NCBI GenBank assembly: GCA_964019415.1
Contig: OZ025872.1
Span: forward strand, 1-64,000
DNA length: 64,000 nucleotides
From: Ianthella basta
Lineage: Eukaryota > Porifera > Demospongiae > Verongiida > Ianthellidae
Reading direction: 5' to 3'
Position 1 is the first letter of the stretch; each line of letters opens with the position of its first letter. Below, one piece after another: positions 26,863 to 49,260 of this stretch. A program made the translations under genes and the position numbers. The notes beneath the pieces are model-generated. The model had not been told where the DNA came from and ran no database searches. It saw only the letters and a program-made list of their open reading frames with translations.

Positions 26863-29443
26863 GTGCATGGCACAAGTACAGCAAGCAACAACACTTGGTG
26901 TTAAGACTATCCTCAACTCTACATAATCTGCCATCCCATCACACAACGCCCACTCACGCTCCAATAACATGCACACACGCATGCACACACACACACACAC
27001 ACTGCTACACACAATTTACCAAAAGGAACGTGATCAACGTTTGCTACTATAGCTCTGGGTGTAGGAAACCTATCAAACACCACTTCAAACGTAGGGTTTT
27101 CCCCTCCAAGAGGCAACCTTTGGATACGCCCACTACTCTGGTCTGTCAGGTAGAGGTAGCCGTCCCTCAGGGAGATGTCACTGAAGTACTGCCCCTCCTG
27201 CAGTGCCACCAGGCGCCGTGGTAAGGACACATTCCAAATAGCATAGCCAATTTCCTTCAAACCCACATCCACCCAATACAGAGTGGTAGTGGCTGCTTCG
27301 TCAATTGCCATGGCAACCGGCCGGCTACCTGCCGTCAAGTTGTAAAGCTTTTTCTTCCAACCTCCATTGAGAGGGCTGAACAAAATGGCCGCTCCTGCAT
27401 CATCCAGCTCCGCCCACACCAGGAGACTGCGGCAAGGAAAGGCACTTAAAACAGCACAACACACAGCCAGTTAGCTTCCACTCACCTGTGCTGCATGTTG
27501 AGCACAAGAGCCCGCGGGCTGTTGAGGCCTTCATCAAAGATAACAAGGGGGTTTCTTCCATTCCGATCCACCACGCCAATCAGCCCTAGCACCGTGTCCA
27601 CCCAGTAGACCTGCTCCAGGTAGACGTGCAGAGACACGCTGCTGGCTGCCACTGACAGTAGACTTGTCACATTCATCCCAGTGGAGTTAATGGAAGCTAT
27701 CTTAATGACACCCATGCCACGCTCACTGGAGTGGTCCTCACTCCATACCACAACAGAGTCATCCAAATCCAAGTAGTAGTCAATGCTAGTCACGTTGGCA
27801 GCCTCTGTAGGAAGCTGAAAGTCCAAAAGGGATGAACCTCCCTCCCGTTCCACAAACACACGCACTTGGTCACTGTATCCCACCACCAGAGCAACATCAT
27901 GCCCTGTCATGAGGAATACACAGTACACACATCAGATAACCCAGTGTCCCTCCCTCCCTTCCCCTACCTCTCCCTTCCCCTACCTCTCCCCTCCGCTACT
28001 CCCTCCTTCCATCCCCTGCCCTCCCTCCTTCCTTCCCTCCCTCCTTCCTTCCCTCCCTCCCTCTCTCCATCCAACACAACTCACAGGAAGAGCACTGCCC
28101 ATTGTTATCCCCATACTCCATTTCACCCGACTGACAGAGACACCTTCTCTCAGTGGAAGAAAGCGGCACACAGATTTTCATGCAGCCTCCATTGTCGCTC
28201 ATGCATGGGTGGCTCTCTGCACACGTAGCAGCAACAGGGACACCATCAGTGCATCACACTCACCACACAACCACATCTGTGCCTGGCAGCAACACACACT
28301 CACTCACCAGAGAAGGTATGGTTAGTGAAGGCAGGTGTGATGTCATAGGGACGCAGGGAGTAGTTCTCATACAGGGTGGCAGCTTCACCCAATTCCATTG
28401 GACGGGAGAAGATGGAGCCCGCAATTCCTGTAGCGCTTAGCTGAGACCAGAACAGAGTGTCCTGCCCGACGGTCACTGCATAGGGGGTGGAGTTACGCAA
28501 GGCCGGCCCTTCCAGCTCCGCTCGGCCCGAGCCGTTGTAGAAGCAGTACTCAATGACTGTCACATCTACAGCAACAAGCAGCCCAGAGTTAGTCACCCAT
28601 CACAGACCACGCCCCCAGCCCCTCCCATTCCTCACTCTCTATTCTCCTTGTCCAGAACAGCCGCTGACGTGCTGCATCAATGGCCAGCCCACGGTAACTG
28701 CCAGGGCTTGTGAGGTTGATGACCACACTCCGCTCAGTCCCGTCCATGCGAGCCCTCTCCACACGCGCACCAGGGCCGGTGTCCATCCAGAACAGCAAAC
28801 CGCGAGACGGGTCCAGCTGAACAGCTTCAGGAGATGTAAGGTTCTCCCACAGAAGAATACGACGGTACTGTCCCGTCTGTGTTGCCACAGCGATCCGCCT
28901 TTGGTCTCTATCACTAAAAAAGATGTTCTTTCCCAAGGGGTCCACCGCAATCCCGGCAGGCCGCGTCAGGTCGTACATCACCACCTCCAACCAACCTCCT
29001 GTGCCATTGGAGAAGGCCCTCCTAATGCGTTTATCTGCAGTGTCAATCCAGTAGATGCGGTCTTCTACTGGATCGTAGTCTAGAGCCTCTGCGTCAGCCA
29101 ACCCAGCCACCACTGGGCGGGGCTGAGAGGCGTGTGCCACTACTTCTTGTATGTCCAGCCCATTCGCAAAGTATACGATGCTCTCTTCACTACCCCACAC
29201 ACATGGCAGCAGTCCTGCGGGGAGGGGGGAGGGGGGAGCTCCACCATTTAAGACAAGCATGCACACACACCAAGCCAATCTCCCACACAGCAGCCTGTCC
29301 CCCGCTGGTATGCAGACAGTGATTGATGTGGGTGGACAATGCCACACCCTCAGCTACAAGCCGCCAATCCATAGCAGGGACCATTAGGTACACATTCCCT
29401 GGCCCTACCCCCACTCACCTGCCAACAGGAGCCACGCCCACAT
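19939..29443 (-). CDS. LRP6: LRP5/6 (Arrow)-type Wnt co-receptor
   Basis: Nineteen exons, all phases consistent, encode 1720 aa: 29443-29419, 29214-28636, 28565-28308, 28216-28085, 27903-27486, 27426-27020, 26625-26488, 26344-26181, 25098-24836, 24761-24343, 24253-24131, 24046-23838, 23753-23557, 23322-23143, 22878-22799, 22453-21947, 21569-21441, 21139-21041, 20774-19939. The signal peptide starts MWAWLLLAGLLP. Then come four YWTD-type propellers (about 10-287, 332-606, 653-934, 976-1215), each followed by an EGF-like module. EGF modules at 288-331, 607-652, 935-975 and about 1270-1320 occupy own or shared exons. Three LDLR class A repeats (about 1325-1442), one membrane helix (about 1465-1490) and a 230-residue tail follow. 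The tail has PPPSPIT (about 1580) and PPPSPVT (about 1690), the motifs that GSK3/CK1 phosphorylate to bind Axin. This module order is diagnostic of LRP5/6, at the plasma membrane with Frizzled. Vertebrate LRP6 has five such motifs. LRP5 and LRP6 cannot be separated here. Confidence 0.93.
21610..21641. repeat. Inverted interstitial telomere-type repeat in an LRP5/6 intron
   Basis: TTGGGTTAGGGTTA is followed after GCC by TAACCCTAACCCTAA, a head-to-head pair of TTAGGG repeats able to form a hairpin. It lies between exons 16 and 17. Confidence 0.85.
22917..23094. repeat. 15-bp intronic minisatellite
   Basis: About 12 copies of CACACGGACCACGTC-like units with C/T and G/A variants, between exons 14 and 15 of the LRP5/6 gene. 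Open frames across it are artefacts. Confidence 0.92.
25112..26165. repeat. 30-bp intronic minisatellite, about 35 copies
   Basis: The unit CTCTCCATCAACCAACAGTG plus a CA-rich part repeats with near-perfect identity. The main variation is GTGCA versus GCGCA. It makes up almost the whole intron between exons 8 and 9 of the LRP5/6 gene and ends 13 bp before the donor side of exon 8. Confidence 0.95.
26795..26862. repeat. (AGAC)n microsatellite
   Basis: A tetranucleotide run in the LRP5/6 intron between exons 6 and 7. A pure C run (about 17 bp) lies in the last intron at 20986-21003. Confidence 0.93.
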
Positions 29444-30751
<1,308 letters not shown>

Positions 30752-33700
30752 TCATTGTGCGTTGCTGTAGGGGAGGGGAATGGTCTTGGCGGCCCTCTCC
30801 TGCTCCACAGGGTCCCCCTCACCGGGGATGTGGTAGCATCGGGCCCAGTCCACCTGGGAAGGTCGCCGTCCACAACAGCTAACACCAAAGAAGTCAGCAG
30901 TGTTTTGAAGGAGGCCACGACTAAAGTGCACAGAGACAGAGCAACACAAGTAGTTTCCATGGTAACCCCACCCTAACCCGAGCCAAACGCCCTTTGCTCA
31001 CTTGAAAGGACTGTTGCCCTGCAGATTACGAAAGTGTTCATAGCGAAAAGCATTCATCTTCTCATTTGTCGTACTGGCCTGGACAAAGATCTGCACCAGA
31101 GCAAGTGGGACAGATCATTACTCTACACACCATCCCAGCCCCACCCCCCCCCCCCCCCCCCCCATGCACACACCTGAATGCACTGTGAAGCAAACAGGAG
31201 GTGCACCCACATGAAGTGCACCACACAGTTGAAGAACACCCAGGAGACCCAGGGGTCGCAGCGCATGTACATGTTCAGCCGACTCCAGAAGGACAGGTCT
31301 TCCTCAGAGTAGCATTGCAGCATCATCAAACGCACACACGTCGCAATGCCCCAGATGAGCAGCCACTGTAGGGTCAGCAGGTAGCCCAGGAACACCAGGT
31401 GGTTGCGAGTGCCTGCATGCGGGCAGGCAAGCATGAATGAAGAGCAGCCCTCCCCTCCCCTCCCCACTCTCCCCCCTCCCCTCCCCCCTCCCCCTCCCCT
31501 CCCCCCTCTCCTCCCCCTCCCCTCCTCCCTCCCCTCCCCTCCCCCTCCCCTCCCCCCTCCCCTCCCCTCCCCCCATGGCCCAACTCTCACCAATACAGTT
31601 ATAAGTCCACAGACAGTGATGGTCAAACTTGGCCACACAGCGATTGCAGACAAGGCAGTGCTTTGAGCGAACTGGTTTCTGGACCTGGAGAGAGAGCAGA
31701 GTTAGGAGGTGTGGCTAGGGGCAGAGGGCAGGAAGCCATGCACTAACATACCAAACATGTTGTACAAAACTTTGCAGTGTCAAACAGCCCCTGCTCACAC
31801 AGCTGGAGGATGGTCTGTGGGGGGCAAACGGGATAACAGCAGTGAGGGCAGCAAGTGCCCCTCCCCTTCTTCCCACCACACCCACCAGCCGAGCTGTCTG
31901 CAGGCTGAGGGCCTTTGGGATGAAGCCAGGGTCAGCGCAGACTGTCCTCCAGTAGAAGTACAACATGGCCACGTTGATGAGCAGGAACAGCCAGGGACGG
32001 TGGATGAGGCCAGCTGAGGGGGCAGGGACAACACAGTGACGAGAGAAGAAGGATAGGGGCGGGGCAGGGGTGGGGACACACCTGGTAAGGCCACTGTGAA
32101 GACAGTGTAATAGAGCCAGAGTTTAGTAGCAAAGACAAGTCCAACAGGCAAGGGCGTGTTTGGGTTGCCTGGGAGATACAGCCTGGAAGGAAAGAGGAGG
32201 GGAGGGGAAGGGAGGGAGGGAAGGGAGGGGAGGGGAGGGGAGGGAGGGAAGGGGAGGGGAGGGGAAGGGAGGGGAGAGGAGGGGAGGGGAAGGGAAGGGA
32301 GGAGAGGGGAGAGGAGGGGAAGGAAAGGGAGGGGAGGGGAGAGGAGGGGAAGGAAAGGGAGGGGAGGGGAAGGGAAGGGAGGGGGAGGGGAGGGAGGGGG
32401 AGGGGAGAGGAGGGCAGAGGAGGGGAGAGAAGGGCAGAGGAGGGGAGAGAAGGGCAGAGGAGGGGAGAGAAGGGCAGAGGAGGGGAAGAGAGGGAGAGGC
32501 AAGGGGATGGGAGAGGAGAAGGGAAGGGTTGTGTGTTGAGTGCTGGGGGCTGTACCGAGGAGGCTGACCTCTCACCTGATGACAGCCTGCAGGATGGCAG
32601 TGATCCCACTGAGGCCCATCAGGTAGACATACCAAGCCCAGCTGTACACTCCGAGCAAACCGTAGGCCAGGAAGAAGAGTGTGGGGGCGAGGAACATGAG
32701 CCACCAGCTAACACGCTGCAGTGAGGGAGAGAGTGGCATGGGGAAACAGTAGGCATGGCACGTACATGGTGTTCACATTATGGCCAAGGCTACATCAACT
32801 TTTGAGTATTACTGACAACTAAACAGAATGTGAGCACTAGGACGGGAACAAGAAAAGTAGCTGTATAAATAGACAAATTTAATGCAGTTGTACATACAAG
32901 CCGATTTCAGGTTGCTTGTTAGTCTCGCGTAGCCCAGACACTTTCCTCCATTTCCGCTGTGGCCCCTCACCCTAGTGTAGTGTGGCCCCTCACCCTAGAG
33001 TAGTGTGGCCCCTCACCCTAGTGTAGTGTGGCTCCTCACCCTAGTGTAGTGTGGCCCCTTGTGCAGTGTGGCCCCTCACCCTAGTGTAGTGTGGCCCTCA
33101 CCCTAGTGTAGTGTGGCCCCTTGTGTAGTGTGGCCCCTCACCCTAGTGTAGTGTGGCCCCTCACCCTAGTGCCTAAGGCCCTATGTACATGTGCACCACT
33201 GACTTGGTTGTACAAGAGGTAGTTCCGTAGGCTCCTCTGGGCCAGCCTCTCCTCCTCCACACTCAGCAGCTGCATGATGTACTTGTTGCGCTGCTCCTGG
33301 GCAATGACTAGGGGGGATTTCCCCAAACGATTGACCACACCCACTGGGGCCTTTGCCTGCACTAACACTTTCACAGCGGCCACATTGTTCCCTGTAGCAG
33401 CGTGGTGTAAGGCTGGGCGGGGCAGGGTTAGGAGGGTGGGGCAGTGTGGGCGGGTTGGGTCACCCAGCACACCTTAGCACACACAACGTACATACCAGTG
33501 TTCCCTTCAGTGTCCACTGCACCCACAGACGACTCCAAACTGACTAGTAGTCGAATGGCGTCAGCACTGCAGGGGGAGGGAGGGAGAGGGGAGTGGAGGG
33601 GATGGCCGGCCCTCATTGTCACACAACACGCCCACCCCAGACGTCCAGGCTAACCTGTAGCACCTTGAAGCAGTGTGCATGAGAGGGGTCATGCCATTGG

Positions 33701-34403
33701 CATCTTTCACATCCACTTCCTGCAGAATGAGGAGCCTGGTGGTCACATGACCTACATGTGAGTGCCACGCCCACTCACCATCCCCTTGGCTGTGTAGTAA
33801 GCAGTGATGTCAGCAAAGCCTAGCTGAGCCGCAACGTGTAGGCAATTGAGGCCCTCGCTGTCCAAGATGTACGGGTTAGCACTGTACCTCATAAGGACAA
33901 TCACCATTGGCAGATGACCTTGCCTGTAGGGGAAGGGTGGCACGTGACCACTTTAACATCGCGTGACTATTTGCACTAAAATGGCCGCTACCTGGTGGCC
34001 CAATGCAAGGGGGTGCCCCTCAATTCGCCGCCGACTGCGTTCACGTCAGCCCCCTTCTGAATGAAATAACTTTGGAAGAAGAGGAGGCGCACGTTATACG
34101 CACACACAAAGTGAAAAATTCCCTTCCACCCCTAAGTTAGTGCCCGTTCGCCCACCTGGCGACATCCAGTCTGTTGTTGATGGCCGCCCAATGCAGGACA
34201 GTGATGTCTTCGTCGTCCCCCTGCGTCACACTGGCGCCCTGCTCTTCCACCAACTCGATACAGCGGCGCAGGACGCCGTACTGGGCGGCCTCCACTAGGT
34301 TGAACGTGGAGGGGTCCCTGCGGGGAGCTGGCGGAGGCGACTGATGACTTGTCGTTTCCTCGCTCTTCCCTCCGTCAACTCCTGGACCGTCTGAGGAGCT
34401 CAT
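30752..34403 (-). CDS. ZDHHC17: Ankyrin-repeat DHHC palmitoyltransferase (HIP14/ZDHHC17 type)
   Basis: Fourteen exons encode 612 aa: 34403-34156, 34069-33992, 33923-33779, 33719-33655, 33566-33496, 33412-33204, 32715-32576, 32182-32082, 32013-31886, 31814-31752, 31684-31591, 31412-31174, 31090-31002, 30920-30752. Residues about 35-240 are ankyrin repeats ([40 protein letters not shown]). Membrane helices follow at about 275-315, 330-350 and 358-376. The Cys-rich domain reads FCTTCL...[11 protein letters not shown] with the catalytic D437-H438-H439-C440 ([14 protein letters not shown]). Two more helices ([18 protein letters not shown] and [14 protein letters not shown]) follow, then the family-typical TTNEKMN and NSPFN tail. 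Ankyrin plus DHHC occurs only in the ZDHHC17/ZDHHC13 pair. The intact DHHC favours ZDHHC17. Acts on Golgi/vesicle membranes to S-acylate client proteins. Confidence 0.93.
32188..32520. repeat. Purine/pyrimidine tract (GGGGA)n abutting a 3' splice site
   Basis: On the sense (minus) strand this is a 330-bp CCCTCC/CTTCC tract ending at the acceptor of the ZDHHC17 exon starting at 32182. Similar tracts precede other acceptors (see findings). Confidence 0.93.
32960..33172. repeat. 23-bp-type tandem repeat in a ZDHHC17 intron
   Basis: Imperfect copies of GTAGTGTGGCCCCTCACCCTA lacking some or all of the CTCACCCTA part. They lie between the last ankyrin exon and the first membrane-helix exon. Confidence 0.85.
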
Positions 34404-34682
34404 GTCGACCCAACGCCGCTAGCTACGTATACACCAGATCACAATCAAGGGTTGTCCACATGTAACACGCGCGCACACACACGTTTATACAGGAGATACG
34501 GCTATGCTTGATGTATTATCATTCACCCATTTGCTATGAATACCAAATGTACAGCCACTACACACATGTATATACGCGCGCGTTCTTTCCGTCGCCCGGA
34601 AGGTGAGGGGAGTGGAAGGGGAATGGCCATCCCTCCCAACTCTGTCCGGATGTTCTTGCTGCGTCTGAACTGCGTGGTCCTG

Positions 34683-44164
<9,482 letters not shown>

Positions 44165-44269
44165 GCTGCTTCTAGCTACGCAGCACAAGTCCCTTCAGTT
44201 CTGTGTAGGGCAAGCTCGAGATAACGTTCCGCGCGCCATTTGCAAGCAACGCGCGAAACAATAAACAAC
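44165..44269. promoter_or_regulatory. Short bidirectional promoter, LRRIQ1-like / F-box gene
   Basis: Only 105 bp separate the two divergent start codons. The region is GC-rich (GCGCGCC, AACGCGCG) without a TATA box. The start codons are well supported; promoter function is inferred from spacing. Confidence 0.6.
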
Positions 44270-45454
44270 ATGGCTGCCAGCAGGAGCTATAGCTACCCGA
44301 GGAGAAAGCGTGTTGCAGTCCGACCGAGCTCTTCGCCAAGAGTCTCCCGTCAGGATCCTCTGCTATGCGCCAAACCTAAGCGGTTGAAGATGGTTTCCAA
44401 ATGGCAGAATGACTGGGACGCACTCCCCCAAGAGCTCCTAGTAATTATTCTTCGTTATTTGCAAGATAGTCACGCATTGCTTGCGTGCCGGCGCGTGTGC
44501 AGGTCGTGGTGGGCGTGTTGCGAGGACCCCTGTCTGTGGAGGAGCGTGGTCCTGTCTGTAACGACCTCCAAGTCAGACAAGTCTACAATCTGGGACTTTG
44601 CCGGCCGCCACTCCATCGCACACTACCACCTGCACTGGTACAGCAGTGGGTTGGTGGGCAGGCTGCTCGACCACGCCCCCACCCTCTCGTCCCTGGTGGT
44701 GGACAGGTATGAGCGGTACTCAGAGGAGCTGCTGAAGGCTGTGCTGGCGCCTAAGAAGGCAGCAGCCATGGCATTGCAGTCCGTTACATTACGATGTTCA
44801 AGCACACCAGTACCCAACAAAGGAAGGGGGTGTGTCCCAGTGAAACAAGCAGGGTCTACCCCCACTGCTGATGAGCTAGTCCGGGCAGCTGTGGACACAC
44901 TTGTTTGCCTGCCGCAGCTCTACCGTGTGCAGCTGGAGGGCTTCACAGGCAGGGCCTTCCCCCTTCTGCCCCCATCTGCAGCACTTGTGGCAGTCACCAA
45001 GCTGACATTAAAGGGATTCCCCCATGCTGATCTTGGTACCATGGCAACCAAGTTCCCTGCCCTCTGTGAGCTGACCCTATTCCAGTGCACAGTGCTCTGT
45101 GAAGCCAGCACTGACAGACCTTTCTCCTCCCTCAATACACTGGTTCTCCAACACTGCCGTCTGGGTGCCTCGCATCTGCCCGGTCTTCACTCTCTCCAGC
45201 ACGGGGACTTTGCCTTCTGCTCTCTGAGCAGTGATGAGCTGCAGACAGTTCTGTCTGCCCTCCCCACAGGAGGGCTGGCTCATCTTGACCTGTCTGGCAA
45301 CAAGGTCTCTTGTGAGGGGGCAAAGCTGGCAGTGACAAAGTTGAGCAGTAAAGGCGGCCATCTTGTTCTGAAGCACTGCCACAGTGCTGGCCTCAGTCAG
45401 CATGTGTTGCTACGGTTACAGAAGAAGCATCCCAATGCAGTCATTGTCCAGTAG
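44270..45454 (+). CDS. Intronless F-box protein with leucine-rich C-terminus
   Basis: One exon of 394 aa starting MAASRSYSYP (an earlier in-frame TTG is not used). The basic N-terminus precedes an F-box at about 50-95 (DWDALPQELLVIILRYL...CRRVCRSWWACCEDPCLW), which binds SKP1 in SCF ubiquitin ligases. The rest shows irregular leucine-rich repeats (LVVDRYER, LYRVQLEGF, LCELTLFQC, LNTLVLQHCRLGA, LAHLDLSGNKV, LVLKHC), the usual substrate-binding side of FBXL proteins. I cannot name the vertebrate orthologue. Its last codons are the source of duplicated fragments at about 48870 and 51870. Confidence 0.85.
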   Translation: MAASRSYSYPRRKRVAVRPSSSPRVSRQDPLLCAKPKRLKMVSKWQNDWDALPQELLVIILRYLQDSHALLACRRVCRSWWACCEDPCLWRSVVLSVTTSKSDKSTIWDFAGRHSIAHYHLHWYSSGLVGRLLDHAPTLSSLVVDRYERYSEELLKAVLAPKKAAAMALQSVTLRCSSTPVPNKGRGCVPVKQAGSTPTADELVRAAVDTLVCLPQLYRVQLEGFTGRAFPLLPPSAALVAVTKLTLKGFPHADLGTMATKFPALCELTLFQCTVLCEASTDRPFSSLNTLVLQHCRLGASHLPGLHSLQHGDFAFCSLSSDELQTVLSALPTGGLAHLDLSGNKVSCEGAKLAVTKLSSKGGHLVLKHCHSAGLSQHVLLRLQKKHPNAVIVQ

Positions 45455-45811
45455 CAGACATCTCTCTGACTGCAGCCTCACTACAGGCTCAGCACTTAGA
45501 CAGTACCGATGTGCCGGGAGGAGGGGAGGTTGCAGTTGTGTATGGATGTGTTTTGATTTGAATAGATTGGTCACTTTCATTTTAATACAATCCATGCAAT
45601 TGGGAACATTGTGACTGCAGTGATCACTGCCAAGGCAAGCAGTACATGTGTAATTTAATTACATTCATGATTCATGAAGGCTAATGATCGAGATGAGTTG
45701 ATGTACATGCATCTCTCAATTTAATACAATATCATACAACATACGCCACAATCACTGCATGTGTAGTATGCCAATGTTGCATCACTGCATGTGCACACAG
45801 TCTGTTGCAGC
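45455..45811. other. Convergent 3' intergenic region, duplicated downstream
   Basis: No gene. It is the 3' flank shared by the F-box gene and the first caspase gene. A diverged copy lies at 48905-49260. Confidence 0.6.
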
Positions 45812-47739
45812 TCAGTTCAGTTTAATGACACCACATCGCTGCAGCTGGTGAACAAGGTCCTTCGCCGCTCTCTCCTTGGACTCGTGCTTCCTGCCAACCA
45901 CTTGTACAAGCTCGCTCACAAAGTGCAGCGGTGCAGCTCCCTCGGGAGGGGTCACATCCAACGTCAGCTGACATTGAAATGTATTCTGAGCAACATTCTC
46001 AGGTTCACCTGTCAGACTCCACCTCCCTCCAGCGTTCTCCACCTTCTGTCGGCACTCATTGAGGAGCTCTTGGCATTTCTTATTGGCACCCCTGGAGACA
46101 ACAATGGGCTGCGGAGCTGGTGAGTGTCTGATGGGCGGAGCTAGCTCTGGTGAGTGTCTGATGGGCGGAGCTAGCTCTGGTGGGTGTCTGATGGGCGGAG
46201 CTAGCTCTGGTGGGTGTCTGATGGGCAGAGCTAGCTCTGGTGGGTGTCTGATGGGCAGGGCTACAGACTGGCCCATGGGTGGGGCTAGTGGGTGGTTTCT
46301 CTCCCTGATCAGTCCCTCCAATGTCTCCACCATCAGTCTGCATGCCTCTTCTTTTGCCTCGTCCTTGGTGCGAAAGGGCTGGGACTGTTCAGTGTACCTC
46401 CTCCCCTCCCACTCCACCTGCAAACGGAAGATGTATCCGTTCTCCACTGGTGTAGGCGTCTCCACCACATTCAGCTGGTAGTGCTGTTTAAATTCATTGT
46501 TGAACCTTGCTCGGTAGTTCACCTGTGATGGCGAGGGGTTGGGTTGGGGCTGGGCTGGGGGCTGGGCTGGGGGCTGGGCTGGGGGCTGGGCTGGGGGCTG
46601 GGGTGGGACTGCAGATGGCACCTGAGGGGCTCTCACCAACACTGAAGGCAAGATAGCATACACATATCAAGTTATACACATCATCACAGCATCATACACA
46701 CATACACAATACATACATACATACATACATACATACATACATACATACATACATACATACATACATACATACATACATACATACATACATACATACATAC
46801 ATACATACATACATACATACATACATACATACATACATGCACAGCTCAAAATGCAACTGTGTAGGTGTATTTACTTTGGGGCCAGCAAAGTTGACGCAGC
46901 TGAGCTGCAGATGCAAAGAGGTTGATATCTCCAATCAGAGTGCACCTGTTGATCTCTGCTATCTGGAAGGTAGCATCATTGGGCGACTCGGTCTGTGACA
47001 GCAAACTTTGACACATGTACAACATCTCTCGGTTGACCTCCGCAATCAAGGAAAGGAGTGCCATGTTGCAAGCAGCCATCTTTGGAGCAAACAGCTCCGA
47101 CCACATCCCATGAGAAGTTGAACCAGGAGAGGGTAACAGCTCTTGCGCAATGTAATCAGGTAGAGTAGAGAAAACCACAAGATGGTTTCCCTCGGAAGGC
47201 ATCAGATCGCCCTGTGCGCTAGTCCCGCCGCGGTCCGCCACCCGTTCCGGAGAGGGCACACTAGCTGAACGAGCTAACACCCTTCCCCTGTCCCGCTTCT
47301 CCCCGCGACAGGCGTCAAAGAAGAGCAGCTTTGCGACACCCGTTCCACAGCGGTGCTGCAAGAAGGGCTCGCACACGTCGTCCGTACTCAACCTCTGACC
47401 GTCTTGGCAGACGATGTAGTCCTTCTGGCCGTGTCCGCAGTACACGAACACGAGGTGCTGCTTGACGGCGCTGGAGGCCGCCGATATCTCCAACGCTGAC
47501 ACGTGCTCGAGCAGACGGATCGTCTCCTGCTTGGTTAGGTTGGTGTAAGGGTGCACGCTGAAATGGAGGGCTTCCAGCGCTTGGATCCACGTTACATGGT
47601 CCTTCTTCGTCCCCAGGAGTTCTTTCCATTTGGGGTCGGGGCAGTTTGTGTAGTCGTTGGTCAGAACTACAGCCACGCCGATTGTCGGCAACTGCTGTAC
47701 TGCGTCAAAGCGCGGTACGAGTGCTCCTCCCATCGCCAT
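45812..47739 (-). CDS. Caspase-like peptidase with two dsRNA-binding-like domains, copy A
   Basis: Exons 47739-46875 and 46641-45812 encode 564 aa, phase 1 junction. The ATG at 47739 (MAMGG) matches the start of the other two copies. Residues about 18-285 are a caspase-fold C14 domain with the dyad H103 (VYCGHGQKD) and C144 (LLFFDACRGEK), then the small-subunit-like part (HLVVFSTLPDYIAQE, HGMWSELFAP). Exon 2 gives a PPAQ-repeat linker, a dsRBD-like unit (about 329-400; FRLQVEWEGRRY then RTKDEAKEEACRLM), a PIRHPPELAP repeat, and a second dsRBD-like unit (about 475-560; CQELLNECRQK, FQCQLTLD, KESKERAAKD-type helix). The alpha-beta-beta-beta-alp­ha order fits a dsRBD but RNA binding is not proven. 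No CARD or DED is visible. Confidence 0.85.
46708..46838. repeat. (ACAT)n microsatellite in the intron of copy A
   Basis: About 33 perfect tetranucleotide repeats between the caspase and dsRBD-like exons. The introns of copies B and C lack it. Confidence 0.96.
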
Positions 47740-47897
47740 GTCTCGCCTGGCCTGTTCTACCGACTCTGCTAGCACAACAGATGCACTGTAGGGGACTGGT
47801 AGGAGCGCTGGGAGAGACCTAGCCGACTGGGCATGACAAACCGACACAATTCTTCGTAGACTTAGGGGAATTCCCTAAAGAAGCACCGGCTGTACTC

Positions 47898-47921
47898 TTA
47901 ATAGTAACATGATCATGCAAG
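47898..47921 (-). promoter_or_regulatory. Conserved upstream motif of caspase copy A
   Basis: AATAGTAACATGATCATGC, about 160 bp before the ATG, recurs before copy B (51791-51812) and copy C (54319-54343), where it carries a TATAAATAG-like core. Conservation in otherwise diverged flanks suggests promoter function. Confidence 0.45.
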
Positions 47922-47983
47922 TCCATAGATAACAGCATGCAAGCAGCTGAAGGACACGTGCACTGGATGACAGTGCTATTGTT

Positions 47984-48580
47984 TCACGATGCCCCGCCCC
48001 CTGCCTGCTGTGCCGCGTTCTGTCCTGCACTCATCATCATGAAGACCACAAGTCCAACCAGGATGTACATCCACTGTCAATAGGGGAGGGGAGGGGAGGG
48101 GAGGGGAGAGGAGGGGAGGGGAGGAGAGGGAGGGGAGAAGAGGGGAGGGAGAGGGGAGGGGAGGAGAGGGGAGGGGGAGGGGAGGAGGGGAGGGGGAGGG
48201 GAGGGGAAGGGAGAGGGAGGGAGAGGGGAGGGGAGGGGAGGGGAGGGGAGGGGAGGGGAGGGGAGGGGAGGGGAGGAGAGGGGAGGGGACGGGAGGGGAG
48301 GGGAGGGGAGGGGAGGGGAAGGGAGGGGGAGGGAGGGAAGATAGGGAGAGGAGGGGAGGGGAGGAGAGGGGGAGGAAGGATAGGGAGGGGAGGGGAGGGA
48401 GGGGAGGGGAAAGGGAGGGGAGGGGTAGGGAGAGGGAGAGGAGGTAGAGAGGATAGGACGCCACAGCCAGTATCCACACACTCTGCCACATCTGTCACTG
48501 TCATTGTCAGCAACACACTATAGCACTAATGGTGTCCACGACTTCGTACACAAGGCTCAGGTATATGCACTGTCACAGAC

Positions 48581-48613
<33 letters not shown>

Positions 48614-48868
48614 TTGCACACACATACACACACACACAAACATGGTACCCAAGCACACACAGGAGCTCACATATCTCTGTAAGAAGCTCCTGTTGTCCTG
48701 TGTCTGCTCTGCTGCCTTCCTCTCGGCCATCTTTTGCAGAAACCCATCAACCTCCGGGCTAGGGGGCGGGGTGTAATCACAGACAGCCTTGCCTACAGCC
48801 CCGCCCACATCACAGCAGCACACGCCCTCACTGCAGGCTCACCCACAGACAGCCTTGCCTACAGCCAC
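47984..48868 (-). pseudogene. EMC10: EMC10 3' fragment (last two exons only)
   Basis: Exon-like blocks 48758-48671 and 48073-47984 match the last two exons of the intact EMC10 gene (54873-54786, 54464-54375), with the same splice sites and open frame (FLQKMAERKAAEQTQDN, then WMYILVGLVVFMMM). Exons 1-5 are absent; the copy stops in the intron before exon 6 and joins F-box gene 3' sequence at about 48870. It has no start and is a duplication remnant. The intron contains a 370-bp GGGGA tract (48078-48455). Confidence 0.88.
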
Positions 48869-49260
48869 GGCTACAGAAGAAGCATCCAATCTTAATGCAT
48901 GCAGTCACTAATTGTCCAGTAGCAGACGTCTCTTCACAGCTGCCTCACTATCAGCACATGACTAAACTGCATGGCCAAGGGTGGGAGGGCAGTTCTGTAT
49001 ACTGATGTATTCTGATTCAAATAGATTGATTGGTCGCTTTTCAATTATAATACAATCTATGCAATTGAAAACAATTAATGGAACTGTATTGATGCCAATC
49101 TGAGATGTGAAGTTAATTACATTCATGAGTCATGATAGATAATTGAAAATAATGATGTGTTGAGGTACATGCATCACTTACTAGATGCATGCACATACAA
49201 TAATAGTATGCCAAAGCTGCAATCGCTGCATGCGCACATGTGCACACAGTCCGTTGCAGC
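48869..49260 (+). pseudogene. Copy of the F-box gene 3' end and its downstream flank
   Basis: From about 48873, ACAGAAGAAGCATCC and later ATTGTCCAGTAGCAGAC match the last codons and stop region of the F-box gene (45418-45465). Further similarity (AATACAATC..TGCAATTG; TGCACACAGTC) continues to the end of caspase copy B. A few indels break the reading frame. Confidence 0.75.

Noticed and set aside
47740-47847. Upstream extension of caspase copy A (SVCHAQSARSLPALL...)
   Set aside because: The frame opens with GTG and an upstream in-frame stop precedes any ATG. MAMG at 47739 aligns with the other copies.
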